Source: Arenicella xantha (lineage in GTDB: Bacteria; Pseudomonadota; Gammaproteobacteria; Arenicellales; Arenicellaceae). Taken from it: 64,000 nucleotides of DNA. Shown one piece after another: positions 53,644 through 60,949 of this stretch. The DNA lies in NCBI RefSeq assembly GCF_003315245.1, contig NZ_QNRT01000001.1, forward strand, positions 874,963 to 938,962, in the 5' to 3' direction. Each line of letters begins with the position of its first letter. The stretch's first letter is position 1. The notes beneath the pieces are model-generated. The model ran no database searches. It was not told where the DNA came from and saw only the letters and a list, made by a program, of their open reading frames with translations. The position numbers were made by a program, and so were the translations under genes.

Positions 53644-56386
53644 CACCTAATAGCTTGCCAGCCGCAATTCGTAACTGAGAAACACGACAAATTGCGTGCA
53701 AGTCACAGTAATTGCAAACTTGTTCATCAATCGGGTTAACCGATGCCTGCCCTGCCAAAAAATCAGCGGCCAACTGGGTCAACAGTTGCGGCCAAACCGA
53801 ACGTCGCTCCTGCCACTTCTGCTGCAAATCGTTTTGTGGCTTCTTCGCCTCGCGAAAGATTCCGGTTTCTGACAATTCCACGAACTTGTGATCTCCTTGG
53901 CGCACCGACGCAAAGGCAATCCCCGAGGTTTGCTTTTCTTTTTCGGCATCCAAAGCCAATACATATAGCGGCATTTGCGGACTTCGCAGGCGATCCTCAA
54001 GCCAATCATTGCGGTTCACATTGCCGGTTTTGTAATCGATAATCACGCTGCGCCCTGCGTCGGTCAAATCAACACGGTCGATGATGTAGTCGAATGCAAT
54101 ACCGCCAATATTTCCACGCCTAGGCTGCTCTCGCTCCACCACCGAAAATGGTTCAGGCCGAGCGGACTCCAGCGCTAACCATTCCACCAATAGTCGTAGC
54201 AGGCGAGGCGTTTCGAGCCGTAATAGCTGGAGTTTCTCAGCATTCAATTCAAGCTCATTGTTCTCTAACACTTGTTCAATCAGCGACGCCACTAAACGCG
54301 CGCGCTCATCAACCGGCATTTGATTCAAAGTTCTCTGGGTTTGGAGTTGCGCCCATAGCTTATCAAGCAGGTGATGCACGACATTGCCACGATCCAAATT
54401 ATCTAAACCAAACTCAGCATCATCCTGTGATTGACACTGCAGCTGATGCGTGGCGTATGCCTTGAACGCGCACTGTGACTGATTTTCGAAAATTCTCGAC
54501 CCACCTTTAGGCGATAAAGCGGCACGCCAAGGCAAACCTTGAACATCGACAAACGGTTCCAGCTCAACCTCGCTTTGCGCCACAGGAGAATCCCCTTCTA
54601 TTGACAAAGGAGCGGCTTTAGCAACAAACATCGCATCACGAAATCTAGCGGCGGGGCCCATTTCGATATCACTATCTTGATCCGCGCTGCGTGCGAAACT
54701 CACGATACGTTCATCGGCACACTCAAGCAGATGATCTAACACCTGAAACGCGTGCTGTGAGCCATTGCGTGTACCCCCTGATGGATGACCACTATCAGCC
54801 AGTAAACGCGCCGGAATAAACGCATCAGCCTTCGGTGCGGGCGGGTAATCTTGATGCATGCCGGTAACAATACACAAGTCTACCTCATGGCCCACCGCCT
54901 CCAGCACACCGGAAATAACGATTGGCGATGCCGCACTCTTCGGTAGAAACACGGTATTCCTCGCCATTTGCTGAATCAACTCGAGAGCCCGTGACAAACC
55001 CGCCCGATGCTGCACGGTCGCCAAGCCTGCAAACTCTTCCAATAACGCAATCCAACGTTGATGCAATTGATACTGAACACTGTTCATCGTCTGATCTAGG
55101 GTACTGGTTTGCCAACCCCATGAACGCAACCAATTAGAAAATTCAGCAGTCCAAGCGCCAAACTCAAGTGCGGCATACCCTAATGTTTGTTTCTTCTCCG
55201 CCAAAGCCCCTTGGATCAGTTGACGCTGAGCCACAAGATCACGTAACTGTGCTTCTAATAGATCGGCTTGTGGCCGCTGATGAACAGACAGAGCGGCTTT
55301 ACACTGCGCATACAAATCCGGCAAGTGATCAAACATAACTTGATGAAATCGCTGTCGCTTTAACCACCGCTCAAATACACGACACTCTTCGCGATGCATC
55401 ACGCACAGACCAACGAATTGGTTGCGCAATAAATAGCTTAAGTCAGTTACCGAAACGCGGTTTTTAATGAGCGTCAATAGGCTGAGTGCAGTCTCGATGG
55501 CCGGCCATTCATGCAGCGTGAGGCCGAGACTAAACCGATAGATATTACTGTTCTGCTGCACTTGTAACGGCGACAAATCAGGATAAAACACCGATCTTGC
55601 TAACTCCTCCACTGCCGCTTGACGATGCTGAAGATCGGGCACCACAATGCTTACATGGGAGTCGGGGCTAGATTCCAAACGATGCCGAGCAGTCTTTAGC
55701 GCCGATAGAATTTCGTTCTGAACAGTTGGAAATTGAAGGAAATCCTGCGTTCGGCAAGACTTGGTCGGACGCTGATAGTCGACACTAATACCTTGGATCT
55801 TCGCTTGCTCTAGGTGGGCTTTCTGCGCATCGGTGATTAAGTCATACGAAACCCAAATCATCTGCGAATAGGGAATGTCACAGTCAATCTGGTGCAACGC
55901 AGCAACCAACATGCTCTCGTCAATCAACCCTCGTTTTTGCAGCTTTTGCTGGTAATCATCAAGCCACACTAAAAACTGTTCGGTGTCTGCCACATGATCT
56001 TGCGCTATGGATTCGGGCGCTACATTCCAATCATGCATTAAACGCCAACTGCGCTGCACCGCCCTCGCCGTCTGCTGAACATTGAGAAGCGTTAAGGCTT
56101 GCTCATCACGTCGCGATTGTTCAATAATTTGCGTCCAAACTAGCAACGATTGCTGGGCTGAAATTAGGCTCAGCGCACCTTGTGTCGATGCCAACTGCTT
56201 ACGATTGGTCTGCCATAATGCCCGCAGATAGTCATTCCAAACCAGAATCGACGGAGCTTCCCATACCGAGCGCCCATCCGCCAAATGCTGACGAGCTAGC
56301 CGCTCATTGAGTGATGTCACCAAACTTCGCGTTGGCGCTACAATCACAGTGGTTTTATCGAGTTTTGAAAGCCAGTTATCGTCCAT
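53630..56386 (-). CDS. AddB-like PD-(D/E)XK nuclease with predicted Fe-S cluster
   Basis: A 918-residue protein resembling AddB and the family called probable DNA repair protein TIGR03623. The N-terminal part looks like a degenerate helicase (VIVAPTRSLVTSLNERLA). The C-terminal nuclease shows DYIIDRVD, then VIIDYKTG (catalytic Asp and Lys), near residues 780-800. Cysteines placed as in AddB - one in NQSQCAFKAYA near 635 and three in VCNYCDLHAIC near 895 - would hold a 4Fe-4S cluster that staples the nuclease domain. With the downstream helicase-nuclease it forms a RecBCD-like pair for double-strand break repair; no recC or recD is present here. Confidence 0.82.
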   Translation of the reverse strand: MDDNWLSKLDKTTVIVAPTRSLVTSLNERLARQHLADGRSVWEAPSILVWNDYLRALWQTNRKQLASTQGALSLISAQQSLLVWTQIIEQSRRDEQALTLLNVQQTARAVQRSWRLMHDWNVAPESIAQDHVADTEQFLVWLDDYQQKLQKRGLIDESMLVAALHQIDCDIPYSQMIWVSYDLITDAQKAHLEQAKIQGISVDYQRPTKSCRTQDFLQFPTVQNEILSALKTARHRLESSPDSHVSIVVPDLQHRQAAVEELARSVFYPDLSPLQVQQNSNIYRFSLGLTLHEWPAIETALSLLTLIKNRVSVTDLSYLLRNQFVGLCVMHREECRVFERWLKRQRFHQVMFDHLPDLYAQCKAALSVHQRPQADLLEAQLRDLVAQRQLIQGALAEKKQTLGYAALEFGAWTAEFSNWLRSWGWQTSTLDQTMNSVQYQLHQRWIALLEEFAGLATVQHRAGLSRALELIQQMARNTVFLPKSAASPIVISGVLEAVGHEVDLCIVTGMHQDYPPAPKADAFIPARLLADSGHPSGGTRNGSQHAFQVLDHLLECADERIVSFARSADQDSDIEMGPAARFRDAMFVAKAAPLSIEGDSPVAQSEVELEPFVDVQGLPWRAALSPKGGSRIFENQSQCAFKAYATHQLQCQSQDDAEFGLDNLDRGNVVHHLLDKLWAQLQTQRTLNQMPVDERARLVASLIEQVLENNELELNAEKLQLLRLETPRLLRLLVEWLALESARPEPFSVVEREQPRRGNIGGIAFDYIIDRVDLTDAGRSVIIDYKTGNVNRNDWLEDRLRSPQMPLYVLALDAEKEKQTSGIAFASVRQGDHKFVELSETGIFREAKKPQNDLQQKWQERRSVWPQLLTQLAADFLAGQASVNPIDEQVCNYCDLHAICRVSQLRIAAGKLLGDADD

Positions 56387-56430
56387 CTACAGAGTGTAGC
56401 ATTGGCAAGCAGGGGCGAAACTAGCAGGAC

Positions 56431-56459
56431 AAAAAAAAGCGACCCGAAGGTCGCTTTTT
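56431..56459 (-). terminator. Intrinsic terminator after cytochrome c4
   Basis: AAAAAGCGACC (56434-56444) pairs with GGTCGCTTTTT (56449-56459) around CGAA. On the minus strand the stem is followed by a T-run (complement of the A-run at 56431-56438). It separates cytochrome c4 from the nuclease genes, so they are different transcripts. Confidence 0.9.
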
Positions 56460-56480
56460 ACTATCAAAGACACGTAGTGC

Positions 56481-57101
56481 TTAACGTAAACCAGCCATGT
56501 AAGCAGACAGCTCTTTGATTTGTTGTTCCGACAGACCAAATGCCACCATCGCCATAATTTGATTATGACCGGCACGGTCGCCTTTTTTGAAGCTTAACAA
56601 TTGTTGCTCCAAATATTCTTTATGCTGACCGGCAACACGTGGGTAGTGAATAGAAATACCATGTCCACTTGGACCATGACATCCCATACATGCGGAAATA
56701 CCACGATCAGCATAGCCGCCACGATACAAGCGCTCACCAGCCGCGGCCATTTCAACGTCAGCCTCAGTCAAGTTAACCTGAGTGCTTGGCGTTAATGTTG
56801 CGTAATACGCATCCAAATCAGCCATATCTTCATCCGACAAGCCAGCAGCTTGCGCCATCATAATCGGATTTTTACGTTCGCCAGTTTTAAACGCTTTTAA
56901 TTGGCCACGAATATATCCGGGTACCTGACCAGCCAAATGAGGATTGGCCGGCAGCGAGCTAACGCCAGCAACACCATGGCATGCGGCACAGACGCCAGCT
57001 TTTGCCTTGCCTGCTTCGGCATCGCCAGCGGCTGTGGCTACATGTGTAAAGGCGCTGCCTGACAACGTGATGCCAGCAATAACCAGTAATTTTTTCAACA
57101 T
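56481..57101 (-). CDS. Cytochrome c4 (dihaem)
   Basis: A 206-residue periplasmic dihaem cytochrome that passes electrons to terminal oxidases. The signal peptide is LLVIAGITLSGSAFTHVATA. Haem-binding CAACH is near residue 38 and CMGCH near 137, each half about 90 residues, as in cytochrome c4. Axial methionine candidates are in NPIMMAQAAGLSDEDMADL and NQIMAMVAFGLSEQ. Length (about 200) fits. GGAG lies eight bases before the ATG. The position next to engB and polA is the same as in Pseudomonas, supporting a gammaproteobacterial origin. Confidence 0.95.
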   Translation of the reverse strand: MLKKLLVIAGITLSGSAFTHVATAAGDAEAGKAKAGVCAACHGVAGVSSLPANPHLAGQVPGYIRGQLKAFKTGERKNPIMMAQAAGLSDEDMADLDAYYATLTPSTQVNLTEADVEMAAAGERLYRGGYADRGISACMGCHGPSGHGISIHYPRVAGQHKEYLEQQLLSFKKGDRAGHNQIMAMVAFGLSEQQIKELSAYMAGLR

Positions 57102-57244
57102 TGACGAGTCTCCAATACTAGGCTCAGGGTATGCATTTGTTAGTGGCGGGTTTTATATCATGCCACAACCGCGCCCTCAAGGGCAGCTGTGCGTTTTAAC
57201 ACAATTTTAGCTACTCGAGAAAGTCAGCGTCCGAGGCCACTTTT

Positions 57245-57253
57245 TGCTACAAT
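57245..57253 (+). promoter_or_regulatory. Extended -10 promoter directly before engB, possibly leaderless
   Basis: TGCTACAAT (57245-57253) is an extended -10 (TGnTATAAT-type). The engB ATG is at 57260, only six bases after the -10 box, so transcription would start at or within one or two bases of the ATG. No purine-rich ribosome-binding site is present in the short gap (CCGCCG), and no good -35 box is seen. Confidence 0.45.
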
Positions 57254-57259
57254 CCGCCG

Positions 57260-57901
57260 ATGTCAGAACAACCAAAAAATAACGGCAGCAATCTCGCCGA
57301 CTTGCCCGCCATTTTGCGCGACCCCGAATTTATACTAGGGGCGGCCGAACCACATCAATTCCCCAAAGATGAATTGGTCGAAGTAGCCTTCGCCGGGCGA
57401 TCTAATGTAGGCAAGTCCAGTGCGATTAACGCGATTTGTAATCGCCGTAAGTTGGCAAGAACCAGCAAACAGCCGGGCCGCACACAACAAATCAACTTTT
57501 TCACAATGGGCGAATCTGCAAGATTAGTGGATTTACCCGGCTATGGTTTTGCTCAAGTACCACTATCAGTAAAGAAAAAGTGGGAAATCACCATTCAAGA
57601 GTACTTAGCCAAGCGCGATAATTTGATCGTTTTGGTATTGCTGATGGATATTAGGCATCCGCTAACCGATCTCGATTGGCAGATGATCAAATGGGCAAGC
57701 GAGGCTGAACTACCGACACAAATTCTACTTACCAAGGCTGACAAATATAAGCGTGGCAAAGTAGCATCGGTCGTTCTGAGTGTCGAAAAAGCTTTAAAAG
57801 TACTCCCAGGTCAGTTTGGCGTCGAAGCGTTTTCGTCACAGTCTTTCCTTGGTGTTAACGCAATGCGAGCGCAGTTGGATGAGTGGGTTAACCCAACGTA
57901 A
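57260..57901 (+). CDS. engB: Ribosome biogenesis GTPase EngB/YsxC
   Basis: A 213-residue TRAFAC-class GTPase needed for large-subunit ribosome assembly. G1 is GRSNVGKSS near residues 45-53, the switch region ARTSKQPGRTQQINFFTMG near 70-88, G3 DLPGYGFA near 94-101, G4 LLTKADKYKRG near 155-165, and G5 AFSSQSFLG near 190. Length is as usual (about 200). It has no obvious ribosome-binding site and an extended -10 box ends six bases before its ATG, suggesting a leaderless transcript. It is followed by a long repeat-rich convergent region. Confidence 0.95.
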   Translation: MSEQPKNNGSNLADLPAILRDPEFILGAAEPHQFPKDELVEVAFAGRSNVGKSSAINAICNRRKLARTSKQPGRTQQINFFTMGESARLVDLPGYGFAQVPLSVKKKWEITIQEYLAKRDNLIVLVLLMDIRHPLTDLDWQMIKWASEAELPTQILLTKADKYKRGKVASVVLSVEKALKVLPGQFGVEAFSSQSFLGVNAMRAQLDEWVNPT

Positions 57902-58040
57902 TGAGAAAGAAGCAACAAATTGCAATATCCGTCTTGAATAAGCGACGCTTTTGAATTATCTTTCAGTTCGACCAGAATTTTAGTGCGAAGCCAGTGTCTA
58001 CATACATTTCTAGACAAACTGTCTAAGTACCACACCGAAT

Positions 58041-58116
58041 TGCCTAGGGCAGGCTGTCCCCCCAAACGACATCCCCTTGGAATACCTCACACACGGTATT
58101 TCGCCTGTCCTAGGCA
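58041..58116. repeat. Three-way-junction-like inverted repeat element
   Basis: TGCCTAGGGCAGGC (58041-58054) pairs with GCCTGTCCTAGGCA (58103-58116), 14 pairs with one G-U. Inside the stem are two small hairpins: TGTC (58055-58058) with GACA (58068-58071), and AATACC (58081-58086) with GGTATT (58095-58100). Together they give a three-way junction. It may be a REP/MITE-like element with terminal inverted repeats, or a structured RNA or transcription terminator shared by the two convergent genes. No T-run follows either end. Confidence 0.6.
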
Positions 58117-58156
58117 TCTTATTCTGCCATTCCTCTTTCCACATCCTTAAAAAATT

Positions 58157-58271
58157 AGCTAACGGCTCTTTATTTAGCCAGCTAACGGCTCTTTATCTAA
58201 CTAGCTAACGGCTCTTTATCTAACTAGCTAACGGCTCTTTATCTAACTAGCTAACGGCTTTCAATCTAATA
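58157..58271. repeat. Five-copy 23-bp tandem repeat array
   Basis: The unit AGCTAACGGCTCTTTATCTA plus ACT repeats head to tail at 58157, 58180, 58203, 58226 and 58249. Copies 2-4 are (nearly) identical; copy 1 ends with a variant TATTTAGCC and copy 5 is degenerate (AACGGCTTTCAATC). The 23-base period, near two helical turns, keeps each copy on one face of the DNA. There are no unique spacers, so it is not a CRISPR array. It may be a minisatellite or a set of protein-binding sites. Confidence 0.9.
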
Positions 58272-58323
58272 GCTTGCTGCACTATAGCTAGTCGACTCAA
58301 GACTCCCTTCTAGTCACTCAATC

Positions 58324-59568
58324 CTACTGCTTACCTTCATACACGATTCGCCATTGCCCATCTGCTTGTCGCTGCCAGAACTGCTGCTTATTTGATGAAT
58401 TAGAGAAATTACTGCTGTCGTAGCCCTGAATAAAATTAACCACAAACATGTCCTTTACGCCAGGATAAGCAAACAAGCCTGTAACCTCGAGCGACAACTT
58501 AACGTAAGTTTTCGCTTTATTAACCTGTCGTTTGCGCGCGGCCCATTGGCTAAAATTACCGCGCCCAAAATTAAAATCTTTTTCAGCGTAATGCGACAGA
58601 AACGCATCCGTATCCAACGATTCCCAATCAGCCTCCCACTTAGCCAACACGGCTAGCATGGCCGCTTGGCGATTCGCCAATTGCTCGGCAGTGAGCCACT
58701 CAACTTGATCACTCAATAGCACCGGCGTGCGCTGCTCGACACTAATAAATTGAGCAACATCCAACAAATCATCATTACTCAACACAAAACACCCTTCACT
58801 CGACCAAGGCGAGCGCGCATAAGTGTCCGATGGCGTTCCATGCAGCCAAATACCGTAGCCAGTGCGCCCTAAGAAGCGGTCATACTTATTCGGATAATCT
58901 ACCGGGAACGCGCCTTTGCCATATAAATCCGGTAAGGCCTTACCTTCAATATGCCGAATAACCTGATAGAGCCCTACTGGAGTTTTATTATCGCCTTCAA
59001 CCTCCTTGCCAAACCCCTGCGACCCCATGGTCAAATAATAGTCGCGTACTAATTTAGGCTGGCCGTCAATATTTTGATACACATACAGTCGACCCTTAGC
59101 TAAATCAGCCACAAGGGCATGCTGGTGCTGGCCCATCATGAGCAAGTTGGCGGGCCATTTAGTGTGCTCTTCAGCATTCACAACGTGACCATGCTGCCAT
59201 CGATTACGCAATTGATGCAGCAAACCCTGTGATGTTTCACTCGGTAACTCAGACGTCTTACCGAGCGATGCTTCGTCGCCTGCTAGCGCAGCGAGCACCT
59301 CGGCACGAAGCAAGTACCCAACGCGACTTTTGGGGAAATCCTTGAGGTGTTTATCGGCCCGGCTCAAGGCAAGATCTAGGTCTCGATTCCGAATTGCTTC
59401 GACAATCGCTAACACACTAGGCTCATATTCAGCGCTAGCTTGAAGCGCATGAAGACTTGCCAATTTATCTGGAATTACCTCGGTCGCGGCTATTGCTTGC
59501 ACCGACATCGCTAGCAGCCCAGCAACCAGTAAACACCACATACTACGCTTCGCGACAGATCCGATCAT
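58324..59568 (-). CDS. L,D-transpeptidase (YkuD) with NTF2-like C-terminal domain
   Basis: A 414-residue exported murein L,D-transpeptidase-type protein. A signal peptide (MSVQAIAA) precedes a TPR-like helical region (about residues 35-110). The YkuD domain runs from LLMMGQHQHALVADLAKGRL to about residue 290, with the conserved YGIWLHGTP and the catalytic cysteine in SSEGCFVLSNDD. The last 105 residues (LAKWEADWESLDTDAFLSHY onward) form an NTF2/SnoaL-like domain similar to that of the next gene upstream. Such proteins cross-link peptidoglycan or tether proteins to it, or belong to the catalytic Cds6-like group. Its start overlaps the preceding gene's stop by four bases. Confidence 0.85.
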   Translation of the reverse strand: MIGSVAKRSMWCLLVAGLLAMSVQAIAATEVIPDKLASLHALQASAEYEPSVLAIVEAIRNRDLDLALSRADKHLKDFPKSRVGYLLRAEVLAALAGDEASLGKTSELPSETSQGLLHQLRNRWQHGHVVNAEEHTKWPANLLMMGQHQHALVADLAKGRLYVYQNIDGQPKLVRDYYLTMGSQGFGKEVEGDNKTPVGLYQVIRHIEGKALPDLYGKGAFPVDYPNKYDRFLGRTGYGIWLHGTPSDTYARSPWSSEGCFVLSNDDLLDVAQFISVEQRTPVLLSDQVEWLTAEQLANRQAAMLAVLAKWEADWESLDTDAFLSHYAEKDFNFGRGNFSQWAARKRQVNKAKTYVKLSLEVTGLFAYPGVKDMFVVNFIQGYDSSNFSNSSNKQQFWQRQADGQWRIVYEGKQ

Positions 59569-60806
59569 CCCGACACCGTTTGCTCACTGACGATTTTGGC
59601 ACGCGACCAATCGCCATTCTCCACTTCAAAAACTAAGCGCTTACGCACCGTTTCATCAAAAGTTCTAGAACGATAATGCTGCGTGAACGTCACTGAAAAC
59701 TGACTTCCCAAATCGCTGACAACAAAATCGGACACGTTAACCGTTATCTCGTCGTTGCCGGCGAATCGAGTTTCGTTTTGCTGCAACCAATCCTGATGAC
59801 TAACAAACTGCCCCGGCGAATAGTTCGCCGCGTAAAACCGGATATAGGCCGACATATCACTCGCGCCCCAAGCCCGAGCCCAACCGCGTACTTGCTCAAT
59901 AGCGGCATCATCTCGGCGCGCCGCATCTGCGCCTAATTTGTTGCCAATATTGAGGTCAGCGACACTCGCGGACTCGGCAACCGCTGCCGCAGAAATGACC
60001 GGTGGCAACTCAGAGCGCGGCGACGGCGCAGCACGATCACTTGATGCCAATTGTGCTTTTACCATCTCATCAGCTTGTTGGTCCAGCAACCGTTGCTGCT
60101 GCTCGACTTGTGCCTTGAGCGCGTCTAAGGCCGCCTGATGCTCCCGCTGTTGAGCGCTAAGTTGCGACTGCAATGCCGCAACCTCGCCAGACAGTCGACG
60201 CTCTAACTGGCTAGGCTGATCAGGAATTGGCGCACTTTCCAACTTCGGCGACGCTACGCTTGTCGCTGCAGACTTGCGCATTAACGTCGGCATGCTAGCG
60301 ACAATCTCTAACTCTATGGCCTTGGGCTGCGTATCGGTTTTAGCGCTGTCGAGCGCCTTGCGGTAAGCATCGGCTGCCAAGGCACCGTGCACCTGCCGTA
60401 ACGAATTATACAAACTGGCCGATACCGAGTCTTGCTGCAAGCCTGTGAGCAACACTTCCCGCGCTTGCTCAAGCCGCCCTTGACGAGCAAGTACCGCCGC
60501 AAGATTCACATACAAGGCTTGCACCCGAGGGTACGACTGCACTAAAGACTTTAATGATTTTTCGGCGGATGCCCATTGCTTGGCTTCAATCTGTAGCACC
60601 GCTGCATCGAAACCACTGAGTAACTCTGCATCCAGAACCGAATTATCAGACTCAACAGACTGTGCAGACGCACTGGCAATGGTCATCGTCAAGGGCTCGA
60701 CCAAATCCTGCCGCTCAACTAATTTAACCGAGCTCGCTGGCTGACTGGCATACCAAATCAAATAGATGGCGACACCGGCCAAACAAATTATGACTTTCTT
60801 ACTCAT
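59565..60806 (-). CDS. TPR and NTF2-like domain envelope protein
   Basis: A 413-residue protein anchored at the N-terminus by one hydrophobic segment (VIICLAGVAIYLIWYAS). Then come TPR-like repeats (AAVLQIEAKQWASAEKSLKS, RLEQAREVLLTGLQQDS), a Gln/Ala-rich coiled-coil stretch about residues 200-255, and a C-terminal NTF2/SnoaL-like domain beginning AIEQVRGWARAWGASDMSAY. The same C-terminal domain ends the next gene. The ATG at 60806 is used; a GTG at 60821 is an alternative. It overlaps the transpeptidase gene by four bases, so the two proteins are probably made together and may form a complex on the peptidoglycan. I do not know its exact function. Confidence 0.75.
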   Translation of the reverse strand: MSKKVIICLAGVAIYLIWYASQPASSVKLVERQDLVEPLTMTIASASAQSVESDNSVLDAELLSGFDAAVLQIEAKQWASAEKSLKSLVQSYPRVQALYVNLAAVLARQGRLEQAREVLLTGLQQDSVSASLYNSLRQVHGALAADAYRKALDSAKTDTQPKAIELEIVASMPTLMRKSAATSVASPKLESAPIPDQPSQLERRLSGEVAALQSQLSAQQREHQAALDALKAQVEQQQRLLDQQADEMVKAQLASSDRAAPSPRSELPPVISAAAVAESASVADLNIGNKLGADAARRDDAAIEQVRGWARAWGASDMSAYIRFYAANYSPGQFVSHQDWLQQNETRFAGNDEITVNVSDFVVSDLGSQFSVTFTQHYRSRTFDETVRKRLVFEVENGDWSRAKIVSEQTVSG

Positions 60807-60949
60807 TCTAGGATTACCCACACAGTCACTCGACGCGATTTCAAATTAGACCCGTGTTAGCGGCTCTCAAGCCGCGAGTCTAAACGATCACCAACCTAGT
60901 GTCAGCGCTTGCACGCAGTCGCCAATGAACTGTAATCATTCATTCATAT

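Larger units (their letters stand above)
57902..58323. other. Repeat- and hairpin-dense convergent intergenic region
   Basis: The 422 bases between the engB stop and the transpeptidase stop contain no gene. Three structures stand out and are listed separately: a perfect hairpin TAGACA(58011-58016)/TGTCTA(58020-58025), a three-way-junction-like inverted repeat at 58041-58116, and a 23-bp tandem array at 58157-58271. The remainder is AT-rich. Confidence 0.6.

Noticed and set aside
58157-58271. CRISPR-like array
   Set aside because: The 23-bp units are contiguous, with no unique spacers between them and no cas genes in the window.
60860-60875. GCGGCT/AGCCGC hairpin after polA as terminator
   Set aside because: Short stem without T-run on the polA strand; left unassigned.
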